Source: Membranipora membranacea (Eukaryota > Bryozoa > Gymnolaemata > Cheilostomatida > Membraniporidae). Taken from it: a stretch of DNA of 64,000 nucleotides. Position numbers and translations under genes: made by a program. The notes under the pieces were generated by a model. It worked only from the letters and a program-made list of their open reading frames with translations, searched no databases and was not told where the DNA came from. Shown here piece after piece: positions 26,206-37,914 of this stretch; within the stretch, counting starts at the first letter, position 1, and every line of letters starts with the position of its first letter. The stretch lies in the NCBI GenBank assembly GCA_914767715.1, contig OU612066.1, positions 32,462,283 through 32,526,282 of the forward strand, written 5' to 3'.

Positions 26206-26289
26206 TTTCACTTCATGCTCTGGCAGTTATAGGCCACGGTTGTTTGTGGCTTAAAATCTGTTCCTGGAATTATTGGTTTGTTTGGATTA

Positions 26290-26730
26290 TATTTCCAACA
26301 GTAACGTTATGACACTCATGACTTTAAAAACTGGATAAGTATTGGTGAATGTGTCAATACATGACCAAAATGGTGTTATCTGGACATTTAAGTTCCTGCA
26401 TGACTGGTGCCATTTAACATGGACGAGCAAGAAGTGACTTGTAAAACTGGAAGATTGAAAGCAAAAAAACATAAAGTTCTACTAAATATTGTTTCACTAT
26501 TAAGTTCAAGGTTTTCTAGTATATGGTAGCAGCAAAAAAACTTGATCACCCTAATTAACTTGTATAAGCAAAGATTTAAAAATAACAAGTTCTGAGGTCA
26601 CAATGACTCAGCATGTAATATTTGTGAGGCTAGAACTTATTTAATATTTGACACTTTTGGCAACTTTAAAATGGCAAGTAATAAATATTGCAACCTCAAC
26701 CCAAGAATTAAGTCGGGAAGAAAACCGATT
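26290..26730 (+). repeat. dispersed repeat R1, copy 1
   Basis: It aligns in the same orientation with 34105-34590 over more than 400 bp with indels. Shared anchors are attcctgcatg, gagcaagaagtg, acttgtaaaac, gaagttctac/aaagttctac, ggtagcagcaaa and atatttgtgaggct. Moderately diverged and non-coding. Confidence 0.75.
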
Positions 26731-26924
26731 TAAGGTATCGTGACGGACTGACAGCAATCTTTTTTCGAGTTTTCATATCGTTTCTCAATGTCAGGATTGC
26801 AGAAAATCAATTTTCAACATCATCATGCCACATGAGGTAATTTAATCACTCAACATATAACTTTACTCTTCTAGGAATATATATATAATAATATATATAA
26901 TGAGAGCGAAGTTGAGGCTTTTAT

Positions 26925-27560
26925 ATGAGTGAGGTAGTTGCCTGAAATATGACTTGGCTTGTTTTTCTCTGACGTTTGAACAGGAAAGATCTGCAAATCA
27001 GGCTAAGATTATTTTATTGCTTAGTAACATAAATTGTACATTTTTATTGTCCTGGAATAGTAACACAGTCTTGATATGAGGCTATTATCACATTTTTCTA
27101 TATTTTGCCAATGCCCATATATTCAATCAAATGTGTGATTGGTCAATGGCTTCTGCACAGAATAACCATCAATCATTTTAATCTTCTGTCATTCAGGGCC
27201 GGGTCTACCATCAAAAAAACAGTCTTTATCCCAATATTGCTGTTTCATGATATCATTGCAATAACAGTACAATGTAATGACGCTACCTCCTGATAGACTC
27301 TTGGGACATTACTTTGAATATTAATTAGCCTACAAATGAAAACTCCTCCCAACAGATGATCCACCATTGATTTACTAGAAACTTCTTTCGTACATTGTAC
27401 ATAGGTTCAGCAGCTTCTGTTACATAGCCATCAAGTGGTGTTATTACACTTGTCATCTTTCACAGATGCAGTCCCATATGCAACCATGGTGTAATCTGGA
27501 GATTTCTAGTTCAAGAGCACAAATATGCCAGGGTCGCTGTTTGTGGTAAACTGTTTCAAG
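26925..27560 (+). repeat. dispersed repeat R2, copy 1
   Basis: It matches 28765-30300 (same orientation, interrupted by an insertion) and 32060-32875 (inverted). Anchors are gagtgaggtagtt, aaatcaggctaaga, aaattgtacattttt, gtcattcagg, aatattaatta, ctcccaacag.tgatccacc, cagatgcagtc.ca.atgcaacca and gctgtttgtgg. A medium-copy family with no coding capacity. Confidence 0.8.
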
Positions 27561-28764
27561 TTTCTTCAAGATTTTTTGTAAAACTACTGGACTCTCAGTA
27601 ATTTTTCACTTCCAGCTGAAAGTGAATTATTCTTCTTATTATTCTTCAATGATTGTTTTATTGCCTGCGGCTTTTGATCCACTGGGGGAAAATCATCAAT
27701 CTGATAATTGATGGATGGCTGGTCATCAAAATTAGGTAAATGTCAGGGTACTGACCCAAGCCACTTGTTAATCTATATGATATAACTCATTTTAAAAACC
27801 CATATAACTCATAGCCTATGTATCCTAGCAAAAAATGACAATAATATGGTGTATAGCTTGAAGGTTGGACATTTCAAAAAAGTTACAAATTAGTCTTTGG
27901 GATAAATACAGATTGAATTATGACCTATCAAAGGTAGGTATGTCTGTATAAAACCTTACATTGTAACTTATATAATTATTGAAATTTGCAGGTGGCCGGA
28001 TTGATAATTTTCCCCAGTGGATCAAAATCGCAGGCACTATAACGATCATTGAAGTGTCCCCTCTCCATATCCTTTATCTGTGATATCACCTTAATTATTA
28101 AGTCCTATTTTGAGTTCTTTCTGAATGAAGAGCTTCTTCCACAGAGGTGTCTTGAAGAGCTGCGGACAGGGGATTGTTCTCAAGAAAAATCACTAGTATT
28201 GTCATCAGAAAGGTCACACAAGTAGAAAAATGGCTACAAGACATAATATTACTGTACAGCGCCCACTGGTGTGGTCGTAAGGCTACAGGGCAAAATATAG
28301 ATGGTATGATGAATTATTTACACCCCATAGCAAATAGGAAAAACATTACCATCATAATATAATATAATTATTATTATAATATAACATAATCATAATATAA
28401 TTCATCTTGGAATCTACTAACATAGACATGTGCTCAAAATTCACAAGTACTACATGAATGGGTTTAGGCCATTGAATTCCATATCTGGAATAGCATCATT
28501 AGCTTTCTTTTGCCAAACAATGGGCTTGCAAAAATAGCCAGTCCCTAGTAGCATTCTGGAAAAGCCCAAATCATCGACGTTGAAGGCGTTTTAATACTGT
28601 CTGCAGTTTTGTAAAGAAGTTGATTTCCCAGGCTATATAATTCATGCTAGTAGGGACAGCCAATCAGATCAATTTCAGATGAGCCCCTGTGTTAAGTGTT
28701 CTAACTGCATGATGTTATGATACTATTTCCATTCTAAGAAAAGAATTTAATTCTGTGGTTTAGG
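27561..28764. other. intergenic, no gene recognised
   Basis: No exon recognised. A very AT-rich stretch (TAATATA-type) lies at about 28345-28400. Confidence 0.5.
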
Positions 28765-30300
28765 CACACTAACGATCTGGAAATCAGGCTAAGATTTTTG
28801 TATTGCTAGAAAGATAAATTGTACATTTTCTTGTCCTGGAATAGGAACGAACTGAAAATCAAGCTATTATCACATGTTTCTATATGTGGCCAATGCCAAT
28901 ATTCAACCAATTGTTTATTTGGTCAATAGCTTCTGTAGATGTAGATTAATCATTTTTGACGTTTTAAATCTCTGTCAGACATGTTTTCTGTCATTCAGAG
29001 ACATATCTACCATCAGAAAGTTTTATCCAATTAATGCTGTACCATTATAGAAATGCACTATCATTCACCCTGGATAATCCCTTGGTCCATTGCTGTGAAT
29101 ATTAATTACCCTACAAATGCGAACTCCTCCCAACAGTTGATCCACCATGGTTTTACCAGAGAATCTGCCCGATGAGCTGTAGTATTAGGTAGGGGTGGAA
29201 CGACCTCTTGAGGTTGGAGTTGAATTTCGGATATTTGACCTCGGATCCAACCACAAACCGGGTCGGATATGTGTTGTCTGATCCAAGATGATACGTTTTT
29301 AATCAACACATTACTACACTTACTTAGCAATAGCATCATTTATCTCACTGAAAATGACAAGGAAGGAAGTATGATAGTCATTAATTTGTAGTTCAGATAA
29401 GATAATTGAGTTTGGCTGAAAGCACTCAGTGGTGATCAGTAGGCATTCAATACCTGTCTCATTTTCATAGCTATCTATATCATTGCTGATTAAATTTGAT
29501 GGATGTGTTTTTTTTCTGCTGAAATTGATAGAAGCATCTTTACTCAGATCGTTGTGACATAAGACATAATTGTTTGTCCAATGATGTTCCTTGTAACAAA
29601 ATGTCAAGTTTGATGAACTAAGTAATTATCCTCTTCTGCTTTTTCAAAGTAGAAAGACAATTCCTATCTCTAATCACAACAGAGATTTGGGACATAGGAG
29701 CAGGGAGTTTATTCAAACTCAGTGATTTTTAACATAGGGGTTTGAGTGATCCTGGCAAATTGAGTGCCTATGCACAAATTCTCGTTGTCAAGAGATCTTA
29801 GCACTCATTAAATGATCTTTTCAAATAATCTGTTTGTGTGATCCTTGCGCTGTTTGAGTGATAAGTTGCTCCTGTAAAGAATTATATCCTAGCTGCTATG
29901 TGCAAATTTAAACTAGGGTAATGGTTCAGGGAAGAGATTGTTGACGGAGTTTATCCATGTATTCAATGACCTTAATTGTGTATTATGGTGCTAAAGAAGA
30001 GCTGCTGTGACTGGTATATTTAGCGCATTTACGTGTTATCCGGGTCCGGATCCGATCCGAGGTTGAATTTATAGACCGATCCGATATCCGATCCGAGGTT
30101 GCCCAACCCTGATCCGTTCCACCCCTAGTATTAGGTTCAAATTTTCTTACTTTTCTCATAAAACAAAGATGCAGCAGTTTTTGTTGCTAATTATCCGCAT
30201 CAAGTGTTGCTTTTACTTTTGAGCATTTTTCACCGATGCAGTCTCAAATGCAACCATAAAATTATAATATGGTGATTTCTTTCTTCATGAGCACATTGAC
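28765..30300 (+). repeat. dispersed repeat R2, copy 2, split by a transposon
   Basis: R2 sequence runs from about 28765 to 29189 and resumes at about 30136, where the cagatgcagtc/ccgatgcagtctcaaatgcaacca block follows. Between the halves is the 938-bp inverted-repeat element at 29190-30127 flanked by an 8-bp duplication. R2 is therefore older than that insertion. Confidence 0.78.
29190..30127. mobile_element. 938-bp hAT-like non-autonomous DNA transposon
   Basis: The ends are perfect inverted repeats of at least 13 bp: left taggggtggaacg, right cgttccaccccta. They are flanked by an exact 8-bp duplication, gtattagg, at 29182-29189 and 30128-30135. A TAGGGGTG-type terminus plus 8-bp target duplication is characteristic of the hAT superfamily. 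Near both ends the sequence carries repeated (c)cgatccga / tcggat words, typical of subterminal transposase-binding repeats. Interior minus-strand ORFs of 77 and 95 codons show no hAT transposase or BED-finger pattern, so the copy is non-autonomous. It sits inside repeat R2. Confidence 0.9.
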
Positions 30301-30424
30301 AACCTCCGATAATGGAATACCACTCGCAGTAACCCTGGGAACTGTTTTAGCTTTCCTCGGGTTTGTTTGTCACTGCTTCTGGATTCTCAGTAATTATTCA
30401 TATCGAGCTCAAAGTGAATTCAGT

Positions 30425-30490
30425 GAATTATATATACTTTTATTGTCAATCCACAATCATCTTTTTGAATGTTTTTTTATGCAGTGACAA
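30425..30490 (-). mobile_element. 3' tail fragment of a LINE
   Basis: The segment tatatatacttttattgtca...atgcagtgac is nearly identical to 39490-39555, which is the 3' end of the minus-strand LINE there. It is a short 5'-truncated copy of the same family, with the 3' microsatellite-like tail. Confidence 0.65.
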
Positions 30491-31019
30491 AACAAATATC
30501 TTAAAAACTGAGGTTTTTATCATCTTAATAATACATTCATATTTTGGGATCAAATCTGAATGAAGAGCTTACCCAAGAGACATGTAAATGAGGGAAAGTT
30601 CTCTAGATAAGATGTTTGTTAATTAGCCTTAAATTTTAAAACAATTTTTTCAGTGCAGTAGAATGGTCTTTTATTGAATTTTGATCTAAGAAATCTGATT
30701 TGGAAATCAAGGATCTTTAGTCCACTTTCACTTTATATTCTGAGAAAGTTTGAATGATTTGCCTTTTACCGACTACAGAATAGCACCGGAGAACATCGAT
30801 CTGTTAGTACAGAGAACACAAACATCATGATATAATCATGATCATGATACAGCATGATGATAAATAAGCATTACCAACATGCTTAATCTGTTCTGCCACT
30901 GACAATTTGCGTCAATGCAAAATAAATTCATATTTAACACATTTTTTGATAGGATATTTGGTTGATTTCCATCAAACACATTCGATGGACTCATTATTAT
31001 TCTATTTTTATAAAAATCA

Positions 31020-31506
31020 AGTCCACCAACACATTTTAATGCGTTCACAAACAGTGCTCAAATATATACATCATCATGTCGAACATGTCACAAATATACG
31101 CACATCCGCTAACAGAAAATGTCACGGACTTCTTCTCTTAAAGCAATCAGGTGTGAACCAGCCGAGCTTAGTTCAAATGTACAAAGCTCAGATAGTACCA
31201 ACAATCTCCCACTCAGCACCTGCCTGGTATCCATTCTTAAGCAAATACCAACAAGATGAACTTGAGAAATGTCAGAAACTTGCATTGAGGATAATTTACC
31301 CAGAGGTTGAACATTACGAGGAACGCTTACTAGCCGCCTCACTCCCTCTGCTCTACAAACTACTAAAGCTGAACTGCCACAATTATATACAGCAAATTGT
31401 GGAAAGTACCGATCATCCGCTCAGACCACAGCTTGCCATACGAGATCAAAACATCAGACACTCATCGAGAAGATCAGATAAATGTGTGCATATATATACA
31501 AAATAA
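31020..31506 (+). mobile_element. LINE RT C-terminal fragment
   Basis: The open frame to 31506 carries the post-RT region: a PSLVQMYKAQIVPTISHSAP segment (the 'Y.a.i.P.i.y..p.W' motif), then LEKCQKLALRIIYPEVEHYE and a C-terminal RHSSRRSDK. The catalytic core is missing. It is the least damaged of the three related fragments (with 15986-16512 and, more distantly, 3094-3540). The codons upstream of about 31020 do not look RT-like, which marks the truncation point. Confidence 0.8.
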
Positions 31507-32059
31507 ATCCATATTAAACATTATTAATTGGAAGAATACAGGTTAATTTCTGTCAAAGGCAGTGTAAATGAACTTCTTTCAATTATTTCCAGTCCTGTTT
31601 CAGATAGGCACACCAACTTCTGACAAAATCTTCCAAGCCACTTACTCTTGAAGGGGACTTATGAATTATGGACAAACTATGGAAAACATCTTTTAAAACT
31701 AGATTTTGATTTTTCCTGATTTTAGGGCTGCGCCAATACCAAGATCTTATTCTGTCCATACCGTGCAAGTCACTCAAAATCCATTGAGCAATGCTTATGT
31801 AATTTTTGGCGTTAACTTCAATAACCAACAAATAGGAAATAAGTCTCAATCCGATTTCCTTTCAAAATGCAATGTGAAAGGGAAAAAATATTTATTGCAA
31901 TGCTCAGCCCTAATCTGGGGGAAAAATCACATTTTATTCACTGAGCAAACAGATTGACTAAATCCAAGTATCCATGTCATGACAGGGAAGAAAGCAGACG
32001 CGTCAAATCTTACCTGCTATGCTTATTGAATCCTTTCCAACCACCAACAATGTTTGTCA

Positions 32060-32875
32060 AGTGAGTGGTATTTCTTTATCAGGGGTTGGTAGCATAAAGC
32101 CACAAACAGCAACCCAGGTCTTTAACTAGAAATCACCTGAAATTTTATGTTGCGTTGTAGCTGCATATGCAACAGCATCTGTGAAAATTTGATGGGCAAC
32201 AGCACTTGATACCAATGATTGGTAACAAAGGCAGCTAAATCTATGCAATAATCTTGAGTCATGACTTACCAACGGAAATACGTAGGCGAAACTTTACAGT
32301 ATGGAGCAGGTATGGGATGCGAATTTTTGCTGATTTTTAAAATAAGAAAACGCAATCTATTCTACAACTCCGGTTGATCATCTGGTCAGTTCACCGGTAA
32401 AACCTGGATCAACTGTTGGGAGAAGTTTGCATTCGAAGACTAATTTATATTCATAGGTATATTAATTGACCAAGAGATTATCAGTAGCGTAGGTCATTCC
32501 GTTGTATTGTTACTGCAATCCTATAATGAGACAGCAACATTTGGATGAAAACTGTCTTTTTGATGGTAGATATGTCCCTGGATAATAGAAAATTGTAAAA
32601 AACGACTTATTGGTATCCTGAGCATAACCCATTGACCCATCATACATCATTTGGTTGAATATGGACATTGACCCAATTAAAGAAACATGTTCTTATAGCC
32701 TCATTTCCACACAGTGTTCCGATTGCAGGACAAATTAATCTTAGTTAGCAACAATTTAATCTTAGCCTGATTTACAGATCTTTCTTTTTAATATGTCAGA
32801 GAAAAATAGCCTAGTCATATTTCAGTCAACTACCTCACTGAAATAAATATCAGATGCATAATATTAGCCGTTTAC
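32060..32875 (-). repeat. dispersed repeat R2, copy 3 (inverted)
   Basis: Reverse complement of the R2 family: gctgtttgtgg, gatttctag, cagatgctgttgcatatgca, tgatccaggt, aatatga..ctaggct and tttctctgaca occur in R2 order on the minus strand. More diverged than copy 1 versus copy 2. Confidence 0.7.
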
Positions 32876-33491
32876 AACTTGTCATAGTGGGATGGCCGAT
32901 TGTTACTACCTTCAAATGGCCAGTTTCATCTTATTTGTGGTGAATGCCTCCAATTTTTACTTAATTTTAGTTATGATGTCCCAATTTCGCAAAATCAATA
33001 AGAATATCCCATAGAATAAAACATTTGTAGTCAACTTCATTCTAGAGCAAATGTAAGTGTTACTGCTGAGAAGATTATGAGTCTATTACCAACAGTTTAA
33101 AAGTTATTATGAAAACAAGATTGCATATTCAGGTTTTACAATGGTTGTGACATTGCGCCATTTGAGGTGACGCAAAAAAAAAGGGATCTTTTTTTAACTC
33201 TGGTGTTGAGAGCGTTCCGATGATATATATTACAACATAATTGGTTGGTTCCGTTGCTATTCCTTAATGTAGCAAGAATAGTAGACATGATTCAATCAAG
33301 ACAAACAACACTAACATTGGTGAATAGCTTTATCAATTTTCTGCATGAAATTTTGCGAAACAGAATGCCCAAAAATGCCTTTAAATTTTTTTGAATAAGC
33401 AGGTCCATTAAAATGGCTTTTTATGCGAGATCGACATTATCAGTCTTCAATGTGGTATGTTATGCAAAAATTAGAAAAAGTTTATCTCCTT
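32876..33491. other. intergenic, no gene recognised
   Basis: No exon, no repeat recognised. Confidence 0.5.
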
Positions 33492-33854
33492 AAACCACTG
33501 CTGCCACACAGCCAATTGTGTGCTTATAGAATTCTGTATAGCTCAAAACTAATAAAATGAGGCTGCAATCTCAGCATTGTCACCTAATGAGCAAATAATT
33601 CGCACAAACCGGATCGTCAAAATTAGGGTATGAAATTAATTATCTATCGGCACGGGTGACGTAGTAACCGTCTTACTAGTGCATACTGTACACGTCATTA
33701 GCTGGTGCGGAGATCTCATGCCCTGATTTTGAAGATCATTTTGTGCAAATTATTTGCCCATTAGGTGACAATTATGAGGTTTAAGTCTCAACTAATTATC
33801 TTGGAGCTATGCAGAATTCAATGAGCACAAATTTGAGTGGCAGCAGTAGTTTCA
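33492..33854. mobile_element. 363-bp foldback MITE with ~155-bp arms
   Basis: The left arm starts cactgctgccac near 33496. The right arm ends with the complementary gtggcagcagtag near 33849. Shared internal blocks in inverted order are gaattctg.atagctc, tgtcacctaatg.gcaaataatt and tcaaaat.aggg.atga. Arms are imperfect (about 75-80% by eye), so the element is old. No coding capacity and no clear target duplication. Confidence 0.8.
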
Positions 33855-34104
33855 GATGCTTCATACAAAGTTTTAGATCACCTTTTCAGATATAGATGCT
33901 TAGGGGCTTTCCAACTGTATATGATTGACATATCATTTTTTGGCAAGAAATTGTAGCAAAACATCAATCTGGTCAGATGTAGAGAGAGTTTACCATAAAC
34001 TTTCTCAATACAAATGCATCTATAATTTAATATTAATCTCCTGTTCCACTGACAGCTTACAGAAATTCTGATTAGTGGCATGAATTATTTTCCTACAATT
34101 AGTG

Positions 34105-34590
34105 ATTCTTTTTCCAACAGTTATGACACAAATGACTTAAAAGCTGGAAAAATGTTGATGAAGTTGTCAATAAGTGACCAATATGGTATTCCCTGGCAAT
34201 TTTAATTCCTGCATGTCTGGGGCCATATATTATTACGAGCAAGAAGTGTTGACTTGTAAAACTCGAAGATGAGGGGGGGGGGGCTAAAAATATGAAGTTC
34301 TACAAAGCGATCCCCTCACTATTTGGTTTAAGGATTCTTATATATGATAGCAGCAAAGGTATTTTTATTGACATAGTAAGCTTGCCTGAACAAAAGAATT
34401 TGAAATAACACATTGTGAGGTCATCATGACATCATGGAATATTTGTGAGGCTTGAACAGTCTATTTAATATGATTGACAACTTAAATATTGCAAAGTTCT
34501 AAATATGGCAAATATATAACAATACAAAATACAAACAATAATATTCACTGCAACCTCAGCCAAAGAGTTTTGCTAAGGAGGAGAATTGGC
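34105..34590 (+). repeat. dispersed repeat R1, copy 2
   Basis: Same-orientation match to 26290-26730. It contains a G11 tract at 34273-34283 where copy 1 has gattgaaagc, so the homopolymer arose after the copies separated or was lost from copy 1. Confidence 0.72.
34273..34283 (+). repeat. poly-G homopolymer (G11)
   Basis: Eleven consecutive G within repeat R1 copy 2. Confidence 0.9.
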
Positions 34591-34919
34591 TTATTGCAGC
34601 CAAAATAACAGACACCTGTAAAACAAGAGGATATTTCAAAAACGCTCACCTAATCAATTTATTTTATCAATCATGATAAAGAGACATGGTCCAAATAGGG
34701 TGGAAGATCCAGATTACAAATTACTATCAATCAAAATTAAAGCAAGTCATGAACCAAAATGTGTCAACATATAGATTTTTACCAGCTGATAGGGTTGACA
34801 TACTACACAAACGTAGGCATAGGCGTAGGCATTATAGTGTTTTATTGTGATTTCTGATTGTGCTCAATGAGATTATTCACATTGGCCCAGCACAAGGTTA
34901 ATACTATTACTATCGGTAG

Positions 34920-34926
34920 TATAAAA
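34920..34926 (+). promoter_or_regulatory. TATA box candidate for SLC16-like copy B
   Basis: TATAAAA lies 57 bp upstream of the start codon at 34977. A start site about 30 bp downstream would leave a 5' UTR of roughly 25 nt. Confidence 0.55.
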
Positions 34927-34976
34927 CACCTAGTAGTCTTCAATACATACACAAGTCACCCTCAAGCTGTCTAAGA

Positions 34977-37914
34977 ATGGAGTCATGTCGATCTTGGTTG
35001 GTGCTTGCAGTTGTTTTGCTCACAAATATATTGACATTTGGATTTATATTTGGTGTTTTCGGAGTATTCGTACAATACTACAATGAGTATTTCTCGTCTG
35101 GTAACAGTGTGACAGGATGGATTGGCTCAGTAGCATCAGGAGTTCTGCTAGGTTTCTGTAAGTTTCTGCTCATCATAATTTAGTATCTCTTTTATTCGGA
35201 CAAACCCAATCCTCGATAATTATCATGATAGTGCAGCTGAGGATAACAAGTGCGAGAATGTCTTGAGCTTAACTGACTTTTCTGCTTCTGGTTGTAAACC
35301 ATGCTGCTTCTTCCATCTGATGGTTATGATGTGCCTAGGACAATAATGACAACAACATATGCTTCTTCTTCATAGTTACACAAATTATTGTATTTAGACC
35401 ATTATCATCATTGTCACCACATTTTTTAGCACCAGCAGCTGTTGTTATTGTAAGAGCTTTTGGAGCTAGACGCACTGTTATTGTTTCCGCCTGCACTGCA
35501 GTTCTCGGAATGACTCTTGCTGGTTTTGCTAAAGAACCATGGCATGTTGTTCTCAGCTTCAGCGTTCTTACATGTAAGTACACCATTCAAATGGAAATAA
35601 TGTTTTCTCTGCATATCCTCTGCTGACTCAAACTCGAAAGACATGAAAATATTATGAAAGCTTTAAAGTGAATACATATTAGCTATAAACTCATTTGTGG
35701 ACATAGGTGGTTCCCTTGTTACTACAGGAACCTACCATAGCATTAATTTTGAGTCACCACTCTCCGGGAATTGTCCTATGTGAAACGTCTTTGCAGAGAT
35801 TCAAAACTGTTAAAGGAACAAATTTGCCCATTTTTCTTCAGAAAGTTGCCTGCTAGGCCAAAAATTATCTCAACATTGGAAAAGACAACAATCATTATTT
35901 TAAGTATTTAATCCTCGAAGTAGTTTCGTAATAAAACTAAGATATTGTGATAGGGTTCACTTATTTCACCAAATTCTACACCGTAAATGATATTGTAGCT
36001 CATTTTATTTGCAGCTGCATCCCTCTGCAACCTGCACATAGCTGGGATGACAATGTTACCTCTTTACTTCAAGGAGAATATCTTCTGCGCATACACAATA
36101 CAGGGATCAGGAAAGGCTATAGGCACTCTATTTTTTCCCTTCCTTATGCAGTATATACTTTCAGTGAGTGGAATTATTACATTACCAAAATATTGACCAC
36201 TTGTTTACAATCTGAAAAATATCTCACAAAAAACAAAGTTTGGGAGTTGGAGTAACTTTAATGTTTCTTGCTAAGCAACAGTATTCCGATTTTTAATTTG
36301 CTAAGCTCTACAAGTGACACAATCACAAGTAAAGTATTGAGTTCCTTAGGATTCCAAAACTGAGCTGTTTTGCGCGGAACCAGACCTTCACCAATGAGAG
36401 CTACCTGTGACCTGTACAAATCATTCCTCTTTGCCAGCTGCACTTTACATATTATTATTAGGACTTCATACCATTATTGATAGTGACCTCTTAATTTACA
36501 TAATCAACAATCTCATTATACTAGGGTCACGGGTTTAACTAGGAAAAAATATATGAATGATTGAAGCTACTGTGAGGCTGTTTGTGGCAAAAAAATTGGG
36601 TTGGGAGAATCAATATACTTCAATCATGGTTACATGGTTTATTGTTTTGACGGATCGATTTTTAATTGGTTTGTTGTGACATCAGCAACACAGCTGTTAA
36701 AGACGGAGGGAGTCAAAAAATAATTTTGCAAGGAATATCAAAACCTCATCTTCTGAAAGGCTAATAATTATCTTATGGCATTCATATTGATCAGGCAGTT
36801 ATATACCACATATATGGTAGCATCTGTTAGCTCATTACGTCAATACCACTTGAGATCCTTTCAAATAGTAATGGTGCAATCTAGCCTTGTCACGCGGGCA
36901 TGGGCCGCCTGACAAGGCTAGGTTGTTTCTGGGAAAGAGAAAACTCAGAACAAAAATGATTCTATTATCATCATTGTAGCATAAATGGATAACTGATTAT
37001 TATTCTTATGTAAGCTTCGAGTTTTTACGGACAGTGACTTCAACATGTTATGTTATGTTGTGTTAAGTTTCAATTGTATGCCTTAATAAAGTGGCAGGGA
37101 TTTCTCCTTATTGCAGAAGATGGCATATATTGATGCAACCTTAGTGACAGCAGGAATATTATCACTCACAATTATTGGAGCATTGGTTTATAACAAAGAA
37201 CCAAAAGCGGAGCAGCATGAAGAACCAGCCGACGAACAAACCGGTGACTCCTTTGATTTGAGGGAAGCATTCAAACGTCATGTCTGCCGGCCCGAAGTTA
37301 TGATCTACTTTATCCACCGATGCTTTTGGAATGGGGGTTATGTACTGCTTAGAGTTTTCCTTTACAACTATGTTGTGAGGCAGTATGGCAGCCATTCTAC
37401 GGCAGGATTGGCTTTGACACTGCTAGGCGCTGGCCAGCTTTTCATGTCTCTAATGATGGCGGGCATAAACTGCATGTTTGCAACAAACAAGTACCTAATA
37501 CAGCTTATCAGCTTGGCGTTAATGACGGCAGCTGCTTGTGCAATGGGCTTGGTAGCAAACTTATATGCTACATTGGCCTTGTCTTGCTTTTATGGAGGCA
37601 TGTTTGGGGTTTTATTCACAAACATACTCAACTTGGAGAAACATATTAATGGTAATCAGTCTCAAACATTGGTTTACGCCCTGTCACAGATGATTGGAGG
37701 TATAGGCGCCTTGTCAACTCCCCCTGCTGCTGCAGCAGTAAGGGTCTGGGTCGGATTACCTATAAATACTTTTCTTTATTTTTCTGCTGGCATGACTGCT
37801 GTCAGTTTTTCAATTTTGTTCACTATGCTTCTCTTTAAGAGAAAAGTTTGGCTGCCTATTCAGACTAATGTTGATTGCACAAAAGCTGCTGAACTTTCTG
37901 ATTCTGCTTCCTAA
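34977..37914 (+). CDS. SLC16/monocarboxylate-transporter-like MFS carrier, copy B (four exons, intact)
   Basis: Exons are 34977-35157, 35430-35573, 36015-36163 and 37117-37914, with GT..AG introns and phases 1, 1, 0: 423 codons plus stop. TM1 starts SWLVLAVVLLTNIL. The TM2-TM3 loop has the GARRT motif (residues 72-76). The TM5 block reads YFKEN...TIQGSGKAIGTLFFP (about residues 126-150), an MCT-type signature lacking the usual KRR. The long last exon (from residue 159) encodes a hydrophilic central loop rich in Glu (AEQHEEPADEQ) and TM7-TM12. It is predicted to be a plasma- or organelle-membrane solute carrier; the substrate is unknown. Exons 2 and 3 have exactly the lengths found in copy A (144 and 149 nt), and the donors after exons 1 and 2 match by phase, so A and B are duplicates. 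No disabling change seen. Confidence 0.9.
36881..36921. repeat. 41-bp near-perfect hairpin in intron 3 of copy B
   Basis: ctagccttgtcacgcgggc and its near-complement ggccgcctgacaaggctag are separated by 3 bp (atg). It is GC-rich against an AT-rich intron. Confidence 0.8.

Noticed and set aside
25013-26211. Overlapping ORFs rich in NTPPQI/RFTRHK-type repeats
   Set aside because: They translate the tandem foldback arrays in several frames; not protein-coding.
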